A DNA stretch of 13,735 bases from JANPII01 sp031424915 (GTDB taxonomy: Bacteria > Pseudomonadota > Alphaproteobacteria > Rickettsiales > Midichloriaceae): positions 1-13,735 of the forward strand of contig JANPII010000171.1 in assembly GCA_031424915.1 (NCBI GenBank). Reading direction: 5' to 3'. The notes under the pieces are model-generated. The model did not search any database. It was not told the origin of the DNA and saw only the letters and a list, made by a program, of their open reading frames with translations. The position numbers were made by a program, and so were the translations under genes. Positions 7,031 to 13,735 of this stretch are shown piece by piece. How positions within the stretch are numbered: position 1 is the first letter of the stretch; every line of letters begins with the position of its first letter.

Positions 7031-9079
7031 TTACGATAAATTATATAGCTTGCTATCATAGCCGTATATGGTCAGTAAATCGCGCATCCTTAAGTATTGG
7101 CCGCACAGGTTTGGATCCTCCTGCAGTACACGGTGTGCCAATGAATTGGCGATATCAAGTATATGGTTGTGCAATGCTAAGTCATAATTACGGAATTCTG
7201 GGAGGCCGCTTTGTTTACGGCCTAAGATCTCGCCGCTACCTCGTAATTTTAAGTCCTGTTCTGCTATATAGAATCCATCATTGCTATGCCGCATGATTTG
7301 CAATCGTTGCTTCCCTACTTCAGAAAGTGGAGCTTTATACACTAAAATACAACGTGATTGCGCGCTACCTCGCCCAACACGTCCTCTAAGCTGGTGTAAT
7401 TGTGCTAGCCCAAAGCGTTCTGCATGCTCAATAATCATAGTTGTAGCATCTGGTACATCTACCCCTACTTCGATAACGGTAGTAGCCACTAATACCCGCA
7501 ACTTTCCTGCAATAAAATCTTGCATAACTTTATCACGTTCACTCATTTTCATCTGCCCATGGACTAAGCCCACCTTATCAGGCATTAATTTATTGAGTGT
7601 TGAATAGCGATCAATAACATTGGTTAATACCACTTTATCTGACTCATCGATCAATGGGCATATCCAATAGACTTTTTCTCCTTCAACACTGGATAACTTA
7701 TCCATAAGTTCTGATATCCTATCGGCAGATATAACATTAGTAAGGATTGGCAAGCGGTTACTAGGTTTTTCTCTTAAAATAGAGACATCTAGGTCCCCAT
7801 ACAGAATCATATTTAAGGTACGAGGTATAGGTGTTGCTGACATCATCAATAAATCAGCCTCCATAGACTTTTGCATTAGAGCCAGTCGTTGTTCTACTCC
7901 AAAACGGTGTTGCTCATCTATTACCACTAGCCCTAAGTCTTGAAATTCTACTCGTTCTTGAAATACTGCATGTGTACCTACTATAAGCCTAGCTGTGCCA
8001 TCTATTATTGATTTCAGTGCTGCAGTATGGTTACTTGATGTTTCGCTACTCCACAACTTAGCGCTAGCTACAGCTGTAACATACTGTTGTATGGTGTTAT
8101 AATGTTGGCGTGCCAGTATTTCTGTAGGTGCCATTAGCACTGCCTGTTTACCAGCCTCTACAGCATTTAGCATGGCGGTGATAGCTACTGCTGTTTTGCC
8201 ACTGCCTACATCACCTTGTAGCATTCGGGTCATGCGTAAGCTACTCTGCTGCTCTTTAGTAATCTCAGCAATTACTTCTTGTTGGCTTGTAGTAAGGCAA
8301 AAGGGTATTGATTGGTGGTATTGAATTGCTAGCTCGCCACGAAAATTTAGAGGAATTTTTGATGGCATGTTGCGCCGCCGCATAATCTGTAAAGCGAGCT
8401 GCTGAGCCATAATTTCATCAAACGCCAAACGATCTCGTGCTGGTTGATTTTGATTAATATCATTCTCATTAGCAGGGGTATGCATTTTGCTGATTGCTTC
8501 ATGCCAGCTGGGCCATTGGTGTTTTTGTATTAGCTCGGCCGGTAACCATTCATGAATCTGGGGTATTAGGGCTAAGGCTTCTTTTACAGCCATACGCACT
8601 CCTCTAGAGCTAAGCCCATAAGTTAAGGGATACACAGGTTCAGCTGCGGCTATCTGGGGAAGCTTGCTTGGGTGTGTTACAATATCTGGATGGGGCATAC
8701 TAATAGTATTATGGCCGAATTCAATTTTACCGCTTACTAATACTTCCTTACCTATGGGAAAGCACTTGCGCAAATATGCAGAATTAGAACGGAAATAAAT
8801 GATTTCTAAGGTGCCGGTTTTATTACTGCAAATGACTTTATAGGGGGTCTTGCTATAAGGCTTAGAGGGATAATGTTCGTGTACAGTAACAATTTGCGTT
8901 ACTACTTGCCCGCTGCGCAGTGCGTAAAGTGGGGGCATCTGCGTGCGATCTATGATGCTTACAGGATAATGGAATAATAGATCAAGCAGCTGCTTGCAGC
9001 CTAAGCGTTCGTAATGTGGTAGCCACTTACTACCGACACAACTTAGAGAGCTAATTGATTGAAATAGAGTAGATAACAT
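7031..9079 (-). CDS. recG: ATP-dependent DNA helicase RecG
   Basis: RecG is a monomeric superfamily 2 branched-DNA translocase that regresses stalled forks and processes Holliday junctions and R-loops. The 682 residues match the usual length (693 in E. coli). An N-terminal OB-fold wedge domain lies at about 55-150 (LYALRSGQVVTQIVTVHEHYP onward). The helicase core has Walker A GDVGSGKT at 289-296, MAPTEILARQH (316-326), DEQHRFG (388-394, the DEAH-type Walker B of RecG), MSATPIPRTL (413-422), VATTVIEVGVDVPDA (531-545) and QLRGRVGRG (563-571). The C-terminal TRG block with DGFYIAEQDLKLRGSGEILG (601-620) couples ATP use to movement. It starts with ATG at 9079, 24 bases after the stop of the upstream hydrolase gene, so the two are probably co-transcribed. 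It ends facing the glycosyltransferase gene. No damage is seen. Confidence 0.98.
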   Translation of the reverse strand: MLSTLFQSISSLSCVGSKWLPHYERLGCKQLLDLLFHYPVSIIDRTQMPPLYALRSGQVVTQIVTVHEHYPSKPYSKTPYKVICSNKTGTLEIIYFRSNSAYLRKCFPIGKEVLVSGKIEFGHNTISMPHPDIVTHPSKLPQIAAAEPVYPLTYGLSSRGVRMAVKEALALIPQIHEWLPAELIQKHQWPSWHEAISKMHTPANENDINQNQPARDRLAFDEIMAQQLALQIMRRRNMPSKIPLNFRGELAIQYHQSIPFCLTTSQQEVIAEITKEQQSSLRMTRMLQGDVGSGKTAVAITAMLNAVEAGKQAVLMAPTEILARQHYNTIQQYVTAVASAKLWSSETSSNHTAALKSIIDGTARLIVGTHAVFQERVEFQDLGLVVIDEQHRFGVEQRLALMQKSMEADLLMMSATPIPRTLNMILYGDLDVSILREKPSNRLPILTNVISADRISELMDKLSSVEGEKVYWICPLIDESDKVVLTNVIDRYSTLNKLMPDKVGLVHGQMKMSERDKVMQDFIAGKLRVLVATTVIEVGVDVPDATTMIIEHAERFGLAQLHQLRGRVGRGSAQSRCILVYKAPLSEVGKQRLQIMRHSNDGFYIAEQDLKLRGSGEILGRKQSGLPEFRNYDLALHNHILDIANSLAHRVLQEDPNLCGQYLRMRDLLTIYGYDSKLYNLS

Positions 9080-9103
9080 TTTTATGCCGTTCTAATCTTC
9101 AGG

Positions 9104-9862
9104 TTAAGTTATATGCATACCATCATATCCTGGAATTACATAATGTGGAAGTAAGCGTCGAATTTCGTTACATTCAATCTGATGGCTCATATGAATAAGA
9201 ATCGCACGGTGAGGTTTTATCTTATAAATATAGCGCATCACTGTCTCTAAATATGGATGAGAGGGTGCCCAGGAGTAGCGTAGGCATCCTACAATCCAAT
9301 ATTTGACTCCAACAAGCAATTCTAAGGTTCGTTCTGGTAGTTGGGAAAAATCTGTTGAGTAAGCTATATCCCCAAAACGGAATGCTAATGTTTGAATATC
9401 ATGATGTTGTTGGCTCAGAGGCAGTATGTCAATGTCACCTATAGAAAAGGGTATGTAAGGTTCTATCGGTATGCCTTTGAGGATAGGTGCATAAAGCGGT
9501 GTTTTGGTAAAAGCATAGTCAAATTGGCTTTGTAGGCGCTCTAGAGTTACTTGGTCCATATAAGCATTAGTTGGCTTGTTACATAATAGCTTCAAGTCAT
9601 CAATACCATTTACATGATCGGAATGAGAATGGGTGTATAGTACGGCATCAATTTTGTTGATATTATGCCGCAAGGCTTGTTGCCTTAAATCAGGCGAGCT
9701 ATCGATCAAAACCTTAGTTTTTTGTGTCTGTATTAATAAAGAGGTCCGCAAGCGCTTATTTTTCGGATCAGGTGAATTACAAGTAAAGCAGTTGCAACCC
9801 ACTTCTGGTACACCATTGGAGCCACCGCAGCCTAGTATTCGTGCGCTTAACAGTTTTTGCAT
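9104..9862 (-). CDS. PhnP-like metallo-beta-lactamase-fold hydrolase
   Basis: A 252-residue cytoplasmic metallo-beta-lactamase-fold protein. It opens with RILGCGGSNGVPEVGCNCFTC (8-28), the PhnP-type start. Cys23, Cys25 and Cys28 correspond to the structural zinc cysteines known in E. coli PhnP, and the next block PDPKNKRLRTSLLI is also family-typical. The metal motif THSHSDH is at 77-83 (His78, His80, Asp82, His83); further ligands are probably His153 or His154, Asp171 (AYSTDFS) and His224 or His227 near the end. PhnP is a phosphodiesterase acting on cyclic ribosyl phosphates from phosphonate breakdown, but no phn gene is present here. This widespread alphaproteobacterial version more likely acts on some other phosphodiester. 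AAAGAG sits six bases before the ATG. It precedes recG by 24 bases. Family placement is secure, substrate unknown. Confidence 0.9.
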   Translation of the reverse strand: MQKLLSARILGCGGSNGVPEVGCNCFTCNSPDPKNKRLRTSLLIQTQKTKVLIDSSPDLRQQALRHNINKIDAVLYTHSHSDHVNGIDDLKLLCNKPTNAYMDQVTLERLQSQFDYAFTKTPLYAPILKGIPIEPYIPFSIGDIDILPLSQQHHDIQTLAFRFGDIAYSTDFSQLPERTLELLVGVKYWIVGCLRYSWAPSHPYLETVMRYIYKIKPHRAILIHMSHQIECNEIRRLLPHYVIPGYDGMHIT

Positions 9863-9926
9863 ATTGATCTCTTTTATTCGTCTACGCTATATGATAATAC
9901 ATTCAATTCAAAATGCACTGAGGTAC

Positions 9927-9979
9927 TATACCAAAAATTCTTGCTTCAAGTGTGCACTTATTTCCTAAACTTGGTATAA
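9927..9979. repeat. 52-base palindromic repeat element, copy A
   Basis: The element is bounded by TATACCAA (9927-9934) and its reverse complement TTGGTATA (9971-9978), with a smaller AAGTG/CACTT hairpin in the middle. The half from 9952 to 9979, read on the minus strand, matches 26 of 28 bases with the plus-strand sequence at 13708-13735. It is thus a dispersed repeat with terminal inverted repeats, like a very small MITE or a rickettsial palindromic element. It sits in the 216-base gap between two divergent genes. Confidence 0.75.
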
Positions 9980-10018
9980 CTATGCTCAAGCGTGAGTAGC
10001 ACGTAGGTGTTTTAAAGC

Positions 10019-10047
10019 TTGCGAACTTTAACTTATTGTCATACAAT
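10019..10047 (+). promoter_or_regulatory. Candidate promoter of the Ppx-like/pgeF pair
   Basis: TTGCGA (10019-10024) and TACAAT (10042-10047) are separated by exactly 17 bases. Transcription would begin near 10054, about 25 bases before the ATG at 10079. The -10 box is five of six to consensus. Confidence 0.5.
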
Positions 10048-10078
10048 ATGCACAAACCAAAGAGAATAGTGGGGTACA

Positions 10079-11137
10079 ATGCGGAAGAAAGCGATCATTT
10101 TAATGATTGGGACATGTTTGCTGACACTCCTAGGGGTGGGTTATATAAGCCGTGATTCTAACTGTACTGAAAATCGCTATATTTTCGATATAGGCTCCGG
10201 AAGCACAAAGGCTGCAGGCGCTACAGTTGATATATGCAATAATGCAATAGTGAGAAGCCACCCTAACTATGCTTCAATTATGGAGTATCAACGATGTATG
10301 GATGCAGCAGGTGCGCCTACTATGCCCGATCAGTGTATAGAACAGGGTACGGCCGTGATACAGGAGCTTAAGGATAGTTATGGTACTAAATGTGAGGGGA
10401 TTGACCGTTGTTATGCAGTAGCAACTGCCTGGGCACGACAGGCGAAAAATGCTGATGCTTTAATTAAGCGCTTAAAAGAGGAAAATATAAAAACAGTTAT
10501 ACTGACTCAAAGCGAAGAAGGTAAAATTGGTTTCAAAGCAGCCGTTGCCAAGTTGGCAGAAGAAAAGAAGAATGCTATTTCGCCTGAAGATATTATAGTG
10601 CTTGATATAGGTGGAGGGAGTTTTCAATTAAGCAGTTTAAATAATGCTGAGATATCAGTGCTTTCTGGTAGACATGGCATGTATAACTTTTCACATGAAG
10701 TAGAGCGCCAGTTTGGCTTTAAACCTGGGCACTACATGAGTACGAAAGAAATAGAGGCAGTAGTTAATTATACCTTGCCTATATTTAGGGCGGATTTAAG
10801 TAAGCATCATTGGCTTGTTGAAAAACTAAGCAGGAAAAAAGTGCAAGTTATTGGTGTCGGCACGTTACTAAATATGGGTCTTCGTAGGCAGTTGAATTTA
10901 GGTGAGGTGGTGACCAAAGAGAAGGTATATGATCTTATGCACAAATTAAGTGAAGGTAATGCTAATTGGATGAGTGAGCAATACTCAGCATTACCAAAGC
11001 AAGTGGTGCCATACATACAGCTATCTTTAGTTTTAATTTATAGCATCATGGAGAGTGCAGATTTCAAAGAAATACACATGATAGACGTTGGTTTGGCAGA
11101 ATATCTAGCTTTTCATGATCTTAATTGGCAACCATAG
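10079..11137 (+). CDS. Exported Ppx/GppA-family phosphatase-like protein
   Basis: A 352-residue protein of the exopolyphosphatase/GppA (ASKHA) superfamily with an N-terminal export signal. Residues 1-4 are basic (MRKK), 5-21 form a hydrophobic helix, and the lipobox needed for a lipoprotein is not seen near Cys29. The nucleotide/phosphate-binding motif 1 is DIGSGSTK (37-44), motif 2 is DIGGGSFQLS (176-185), SEEGKIGF (145-152) carries the likely catalytic Glu, VIGVGT (257-262) resembles the adenosine motif, and DVGLAEYLA (336-344) takes the place of the usual GLREGLL block. Ppx and GppA hydrolyse polyphosphate or pppGpp in the cytoplasm, so a signal or anchor is unusual and suggests action in the periplasm or outside. 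Six cysteines lie between residues 29 and 111 and none afterwards, compatible with disulfides. The substrate is unknown; nucleotides or polyphosphate are guesses. It is followed by a pgeF-like gene. Confidence 0.85.
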   Translation: MRKKAIILMIGTCLLTLLGVGYISRDSNCTENRYIFDIGSGSTKAAGATVDICNNAIVRSHPNYASIMEYQRCMDAAGAPTMPDQCIEQGTAVIQELKDSYGTKCEGIDRCYAVATAWARQAKNADALIKRLKEENIKTVILTQSEEGKIGFKAAVAKLAEEKKNAISPEDIIVLDIGGGSFQLSSLNNAEISVLSGRHGMYNFSHEVERQFGFKPGHYMSTKEIEAVVNYTLPIFRADLSKHHWLVEKLSRKKVQVIGVGTLLNMGLRRQLNLGEVVTKEKVYDLMHKLSEGNANWMSEQYSALPKQVVPYIQLSLVLIYSIMESADFKEIHMIDVGLAEYLAFHDLNWQP

Positions 11138-11153
11138 CTGGAGAAAGGCGGAA

Positions 11154-11876
11154 TTGACAGATACATATATACAAGCGCCAGTTTTCAATAGATTCCACCA
11201 CATTGCACATGCTTTTGGTACTGCCCAAGATAAACCAGAAGATCCACAACATAAATACCATCAAATTTCTCAGGCAGCGGGCTTAGGTACATGGTTCATA
11301 TGTAATGTTAAGCAGGTTCATAAGTCCGATGTGTTGCATACAAAAGAGGCGTCTCAATATAATGAGGTGGAAGCAGATGCGATGGTAACAAGCACAGCCG
11401 GATTGCTGTTATGTATACGCACAGCAGATTGTACGCCTATATTGCTTTGTGACCCCAAAGTGCCTGTGGTTGCAGCAATACATGCTGGATGGCGAAGCGC
11501 TTACTCAGGAATTATTGCAAATACCATAGAGCAGATGGAGAAACTTGGAGCTGTGCGTAGTCGGATAATAGCAGCTATAGGCCCAACCATTAGACAAAAT
11601 AACTATGAGGTTGATTCTGTATTCCATAAGCACTTTACGGAATGCTACGATTATAGTGCTGCTTTTTTTATTCACGCTAGGCCTGGCCATTATTTCTTTG
11701 ATTTGCCGGCATTTTGTAGCTCTCAACTTCGGCAGTTTGGCCTTACTGAAGTTCATGATACAGGATTTGATACTTATAGTGATCAGCGTTTCTATAGCTA
11801 CCGGCAACTTACAGCATTAGAAAAAAGTGCTCTTATACTAACTCATATATCAGCTATAGGTATTTATAGTAAATAG
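11154..11876 (+). CDS. pgeF: PgeF/YfiH-type laccase-domain protein (peptidoglycan editing factor)
   Basis: A cytoplasmic Zn protein of the DUF152/Cu-oxidase_4 family. E. coli YfiH (PgeF) keeps L-Ser out of the peptidoglycan stem in place of L-Ala; relatives show purine nucleoside phosphorylase and adenosine deaminase activity. The three metal ligands are visible: His56 in KQVHKSD, Cys93 in RTADCTPILLCD and His110 in AIHAGWRSA. IGPTIRQNNYEV (142-153) matches the usual IGPCIxxxxYEV with Thr in place of Cys. The start is a judgement: TTG at 11154 follows GGAGAAAGG by five bases and gives 240 residues with a family-like N-terminus. An ATG at 11115 in the same frame would add 13 residues, overlap the upstream gene by 23 bases, and has no Shine-Dalgarno sequence. 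With the TTG start, 16 bases separate it from the Ppx-like gene, so one transcript is likely. Confidence 0.9.
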   Translation: MTDTYIQAPVFNRFHHIAHAFGTAQDKPEDPQHKYHQISQAAGLGTWFICNVKQVHKSDVLHTKEASQYNEVEADAMVTSTAGLLLCIRTADCTPILLCDPKVPVVAAIHAGWRSAYSGIIANTIEQMEKLGAVRSRIIAAIGPTIRQNNYEVDSVFHKHFTECYDYSAAFFIHARPGHYFFDLPAFCSSQLRQFGLTEVHDTGFDTYSDQRFYSYRQLTALEKSALILTHISAIGIYSK

Positions 11877-11886
11877 AGAACCAATG

Positions 11887-11898
11887 ATCTTATAAGAT
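11887..11898. repeat. Perfect 12-base palindrome after pgeF
   Basis: ATCTTATAAGAT is a perfect palindrome ten bases after the pgeF stop and is followed by six A. It could be a protein-binding site for the promoter just downstream; it is not a terminator for the plus strand because no T-run follows. Confidence 0.35.
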
Positions 11899-11907
11899 AA
11901 AAAATGC

Positions 11908-11936
11908 TGGTCAACGTAGTGTTTGGGTGATATAAT
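11908..11936 (+). promoter_or_regulatory. Extended -10 promoter of the ULP-like protease gene
   Basis: TGGTCA (11908-11913) and a perfect TATAAT (11931-11936) are 17 bases apart, and TGA directly before TATAAT makes an extended -10 element. Transcription would start near 11943, giving a leader of about 35 bases that is almost all A and T and has no Shine-Dalgarno sequence. The gene therefore seems to be expressed separately from pgeF. Confidence 0.6.
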
Positions 11937-11977
11937 ATCATTTCGTGTATGATTTAAATAAATAATTTATTAAATAA

Positions 11978-13357
11978 ATGAAAAACCAGCCGCCAAAACG
12001 TACCGATAACCCTTTGGGTTCTAGCACATGGTATGGTGACGATACAATCTTTCATCTTGCTCTGATTTACTTAGGCATGGTAGATGAGGTAAGAGATTAT
12101 ATAGCTTTTCCTTTTTGTAGTACCCAAGGCTGTATGCAGCAACTCGCCTTTGATTGGAAGACACAAGAACTGGATTATGTATTTAAGCCAGCCAAGGATA
12201 AGCCGCTGGCAGGCAAGATTGTGTTTATACAAGGTTTAAATATGATTGTAGATTTAAGAGAGCAAGGAAAAAATTTTTCAGTGATAGAACAAGATTTAAA
12301 TAGAGCCCTAGAAGGATTAGATGGGAAAAAAGGGGACATGCCACGCTTGATTTTGTTGCCAATGTTAATTGGGCCGCCAGGTCACTTTGTAATGATGGTT
12401 ATAGAACCTGCACAGGACGGGTCTTATGGTGTGTCTTACTTCAATCCTTTTGGTGCAATGGGACGTTATGCAGATTTTGAGCGCGCTTTCGAGCAGTATT
12501 GCCAGACGCGGTATGGCACAAAAATGCAGTACAGTACTACGAAAGTGCAGATTGATGGTCATAGCTGTGGCCCTCTTGTAATAGAATTTGCTCGTCTTAT
12601 AGCTCGCAAAGCAATGTCTGGTATTAGTATATGCGAGCATATAGAGGAAATAGCTCAAGAGCTAAAGCCTAAGGGAAATAATGCTCTGCAGATGCGAAAA
12701 GAGCATGCTCAATATTGGATTGGAGAGTTAAATCACACTCTAATTGTAAATGCAGAGGCTTGTTTTCGCACCTTAATTGAAGATGAAGTGAGTGAAGAGA
12801 AGTTAGAAGAGCTAAAAAAATATTGCCATGCTGTGCCTTGCAACCCAAATCGTGACAAGAAGCTCACTCTAGCAGAAAGCTATAAAGATATAGCTGCACC
12901 TGTGCATAACAAAGGTGATAAATCTACAAAAGCTGAGTCATTACACCAGCCCAGCACGCAATATGTTGTATTATCTGTAGCTAAGTCTCTCTTACTTGCC
13001 TTCTCTAGTGCTGGAGTGCTTATTAGTATGCGCCACTATAGTTTTGCTATACTACCCAATGTTAGCATAGCCTTAGGCTTTGGTGCTATTAGTGGAGTTT
13101 TGGGGGGTTTACAATATAAGCTAGATTCAGGTATAGAATGGGAAACTGGTGCATATGGTCGCAATATCATAATCGGCTCTGCTATAGGTTTTGGTGCTTA
13201 CGCAGGAAGTTACACCTATTTATATTACTTGCCTGCGCTCGAGGCATATTATTCTATGTCTTTGGCGCAATATGATATTGCCATAGTCATTTCTATAGCT
13301 GTGGTTCAAGCAGCTACCTTAATTGCCTTTGAGCTCACTAGAGATAAAAACCTATAA
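11978..13357 (+). CDS. ULP/C48-like cysteine protease with C-terminal membrane region (effector candidate)
   Basis: A 459-residue protein that I do not recognise as a named gene. Its first 230 residues have the layout of clan CE peptidases (ULP1/SENP, adenain, YopJ, ChlaDub): STWYGDDTIFHLAL (16-29) at the place of the WLxDxxI substrate motif, GHFVMMVIEP (135-144) with His136, SYFNPFG (153-159) with Asn156 at the acid position, and QIDGHSCGPLVIEF (191-204) with oxyanion Gln191 and nucleophile Cys197. A polar, Lys/Glu-rich linker runs to about 325. Four hydrophobic segments follow at about 329-350, 359-378, 395-418 and 432-452. No N-terminal signal peptide is present. Related bacterial enzymes remove ubiquitin, SUMO or NEDD8 in host cells or acetylate host kinases; a membrane-tethered deubiquitinase-like effector is an inference. 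It has its own promoter, an AT-rich leader without a ribosome site, and overlaps the convergent GNAT gene by six bases. Confidence 0.7.
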   Translation: MKNQPPKRTDNPLGSSTWYGDDTIFHLALIYLGMVDEVRDYIAFPFCSTQGCMQQLAFDWKTQELDYVFKPAKDKPLAGKIVFIQGLNMIVDLREQGKNFSVIEQDLNRALEGLDGKKGDMPRLILLPMLIGPPGHFVMMVIEPAQDGSYGVSYFNPFGAMGRYADFERAFEQYCQTRYGTKMQYSTTKVQIDGHSCGPLVIEFARLIARKAMSGISICEHIEEIAQELKPKGNNALQMRKEHAQYWIGELNHTLIVNAEACFRTLIEDEVSEEKLEELKKYCHAVPCNPNRDKKLTLAESYKDIAAPVHNKGDKSTKAESLHQPSTQYVVLSVAKSLLLAFSSAGVLISMRHYSFAILPNVSIALGFGAISGVLGGLQYKLDSGIEWETGAYGRNIIIGSAIGFGAYAGSYTYLYYLPALEAYYSMSLAQYDIAIVISIAVVQAATLIAFELTRDKNL

Positions 13358-13735
13358 TACCTTATGCATATAATGTTCATCCCTATTGCAAAACCATTTA
13401 GGTATGGTGCCTAGCAGTTGGTATCCCATTTTTTCATAAAATGGCAGACCTTGAAAATCCATGGTACTGACTTGTATAGTCTGACAGTTTTTTGCCTTAG
13501 CGTAAGACTCTAAAGCAGCAAATAACTTAGTACTTAATCCTTGCCCGCGGTACTTCTCTTCTACCCAAACTAACTCTAACCTCATAGTCTGGTGCTTTGC
13601 TAATATAAAGCCACATACACCAGCTATAATTGCCGATGAGGCATCACGTGTATAAACGGCGAAATGTTGGAGCTCATAATGCCCAAAAAAGCTATAATTA
13701 TAAGTTCTTATACCAAATCTAGGAAATAAGTGCAC
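13352..13735 (-). CDS. GNAT family N-acetyltransferase (5' end beyond window)
   Basis: GNAT enzymes transfer acetyl from acetyl-CoA to an amine on a protein or small molecule. The 127 visible residues include LELVWVEEKYRGQGLSTKLFAALESYAK (53-80), whose RGQGLSTKL loop is the acetyl-CoA pyrophosphate-binding motif A, then TIQVSTMDFQGLPFYEKMGYQLLGTIPKW (86-114), a typical motif B with the FYEKMGY helix. Acceptor unknown. The open frame runs off the window edge; the last base triplet is a GTG, but N-terminal residues such as GIRTYNYSFFGHY resemble an internal GNAT segment (GLRxYN...G), so the true start is probably outside. The first nine or so visible codons are made by a dispersed repeat (13708-13735). 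Its stop codon overlaps that of the protease gene tail to tail. Confidence 0.85.
   Translation of the reverse strand: MHLFPRFGIRTYNYSFFGHYELQHFAVYTRDASSAIIAGVCGFILAKHQTMRLELVWVEEKYRGQGLSTKLFAALESYAKAKNCQTIQVSTMDFQGLPFYEKMGYQLLGTIPKWFCNRDEHYMHKVL
13708..13735. repeat. Palindromic repeat element, copy B (cut by window edge)
   Basis: Starting with TTATACCAA, these 28 bases match 26 of 28 with the reverse complement of 9952-9979 (copy A). The element continues past the window. In copy B it lies within the open reading frame of the GNAT gene and is translated as about nine residues ending HLFPRFGI. TATAAG/CTTATA (13699-13704/13707-13712) forms an additional small palindrome at its edge. Confidence 0.75.

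Noticed and set aside
6853..7059. Open minus-strand frame of 68 codons in the palindrome cluster
   Set aside because: Composition follows the inverted repeats and no family is recognised; probably a by-product of repeat sequence.
6835..7296. Open plus-strand frame of 153 codons
   Set aside because: Its second half is the opposite strand of the recG end and its first half is palindromic repeat sequence; it has no recognisable domain or ribosome site.
13352..13357. Six-base tail-to-tail overlap of protease and GNAT genes as a special feature
   Set aside because: Short convergent overlaps are common in compact bacterial genomes and need no special explanation.

Overview
The window reads as a stretch of chromosome from an alphaproteobacterium that probably lives inside eukaryotic cells, most likely in or near the Rickettsiales or Holosporales. 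This placement is inferred from gene content: a ProP-like MHS transporter of the type expanded in Rickettsiales, an alphaproteobacterial-style heat-shock promoter in front of lon, scattered short palindromic repeats, a broken BRO-family gene, and a membrane-anchored ULP/C48-like cysteine protease that looks like a host-directed effector. No rRNA, tRNA, CRISPR array or complete insertion sequence was seen.

Layout. Bases 1-291 (minus) hold the first 97 codons of exonuclease III (xthA). A BRO-N family gene (minus, 371-1205) follows, split by a +1 G in a G-run. Next is a minus-strand pair, lon (1918-4299) and nadD (1286-1912), five bases apart and preceded by a good match to the alphaproteobacterial RpoH consensus. 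A 276-base divergent gap carries this promoter, a large inverted repeat overlapping its -35 element, and a promoter for the plus-strand pair of an MHS-family transporter (4576-5817) and a GT2 membrane glycosyltransferase (5830-6771). A 259-base gap between convergent genes holds a cluster of nested palindromes. Then recG (7031-9079) and a PhnP-like metallo-beta-lactamase-fold hydrolase (9104-9862) run as a minus-strand pair. A second divergent gap contains a 52-base palindromic repeat and the promoter of an exported Ppx/GppA-family phosphatase (10079-11137), followed by a PgeF/YfiH purine nucleoside phosphorylase-like gene (start probably TTG at 11154). A separately promoted gene (11978-13357) encodes a ULP-like protease fused to a C-terminal four-helix membrane region. 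A GNAT acetyltransferase (13352 to the window edge, minus) ends in a 6-base overlap with it.

How the parts relate. Most genes are housekeeping: DNA repair (xthA, recG), protein quality control (lon), NAD synthesis (nadD), envelope sugar transfer and peptidoglycan editing. The accessory layer comprises the protease-membrane fusion, the exported cysteine-rich Ppx-like protein, the BRO remnant and two families of palindromic repeats. One repeat copy lies inside the open frame of the GNAT gene, recalling the Rickettsia palindromic elements known to insert within coding genes. The strongest candidate for something new is the protease at 11978-13357.
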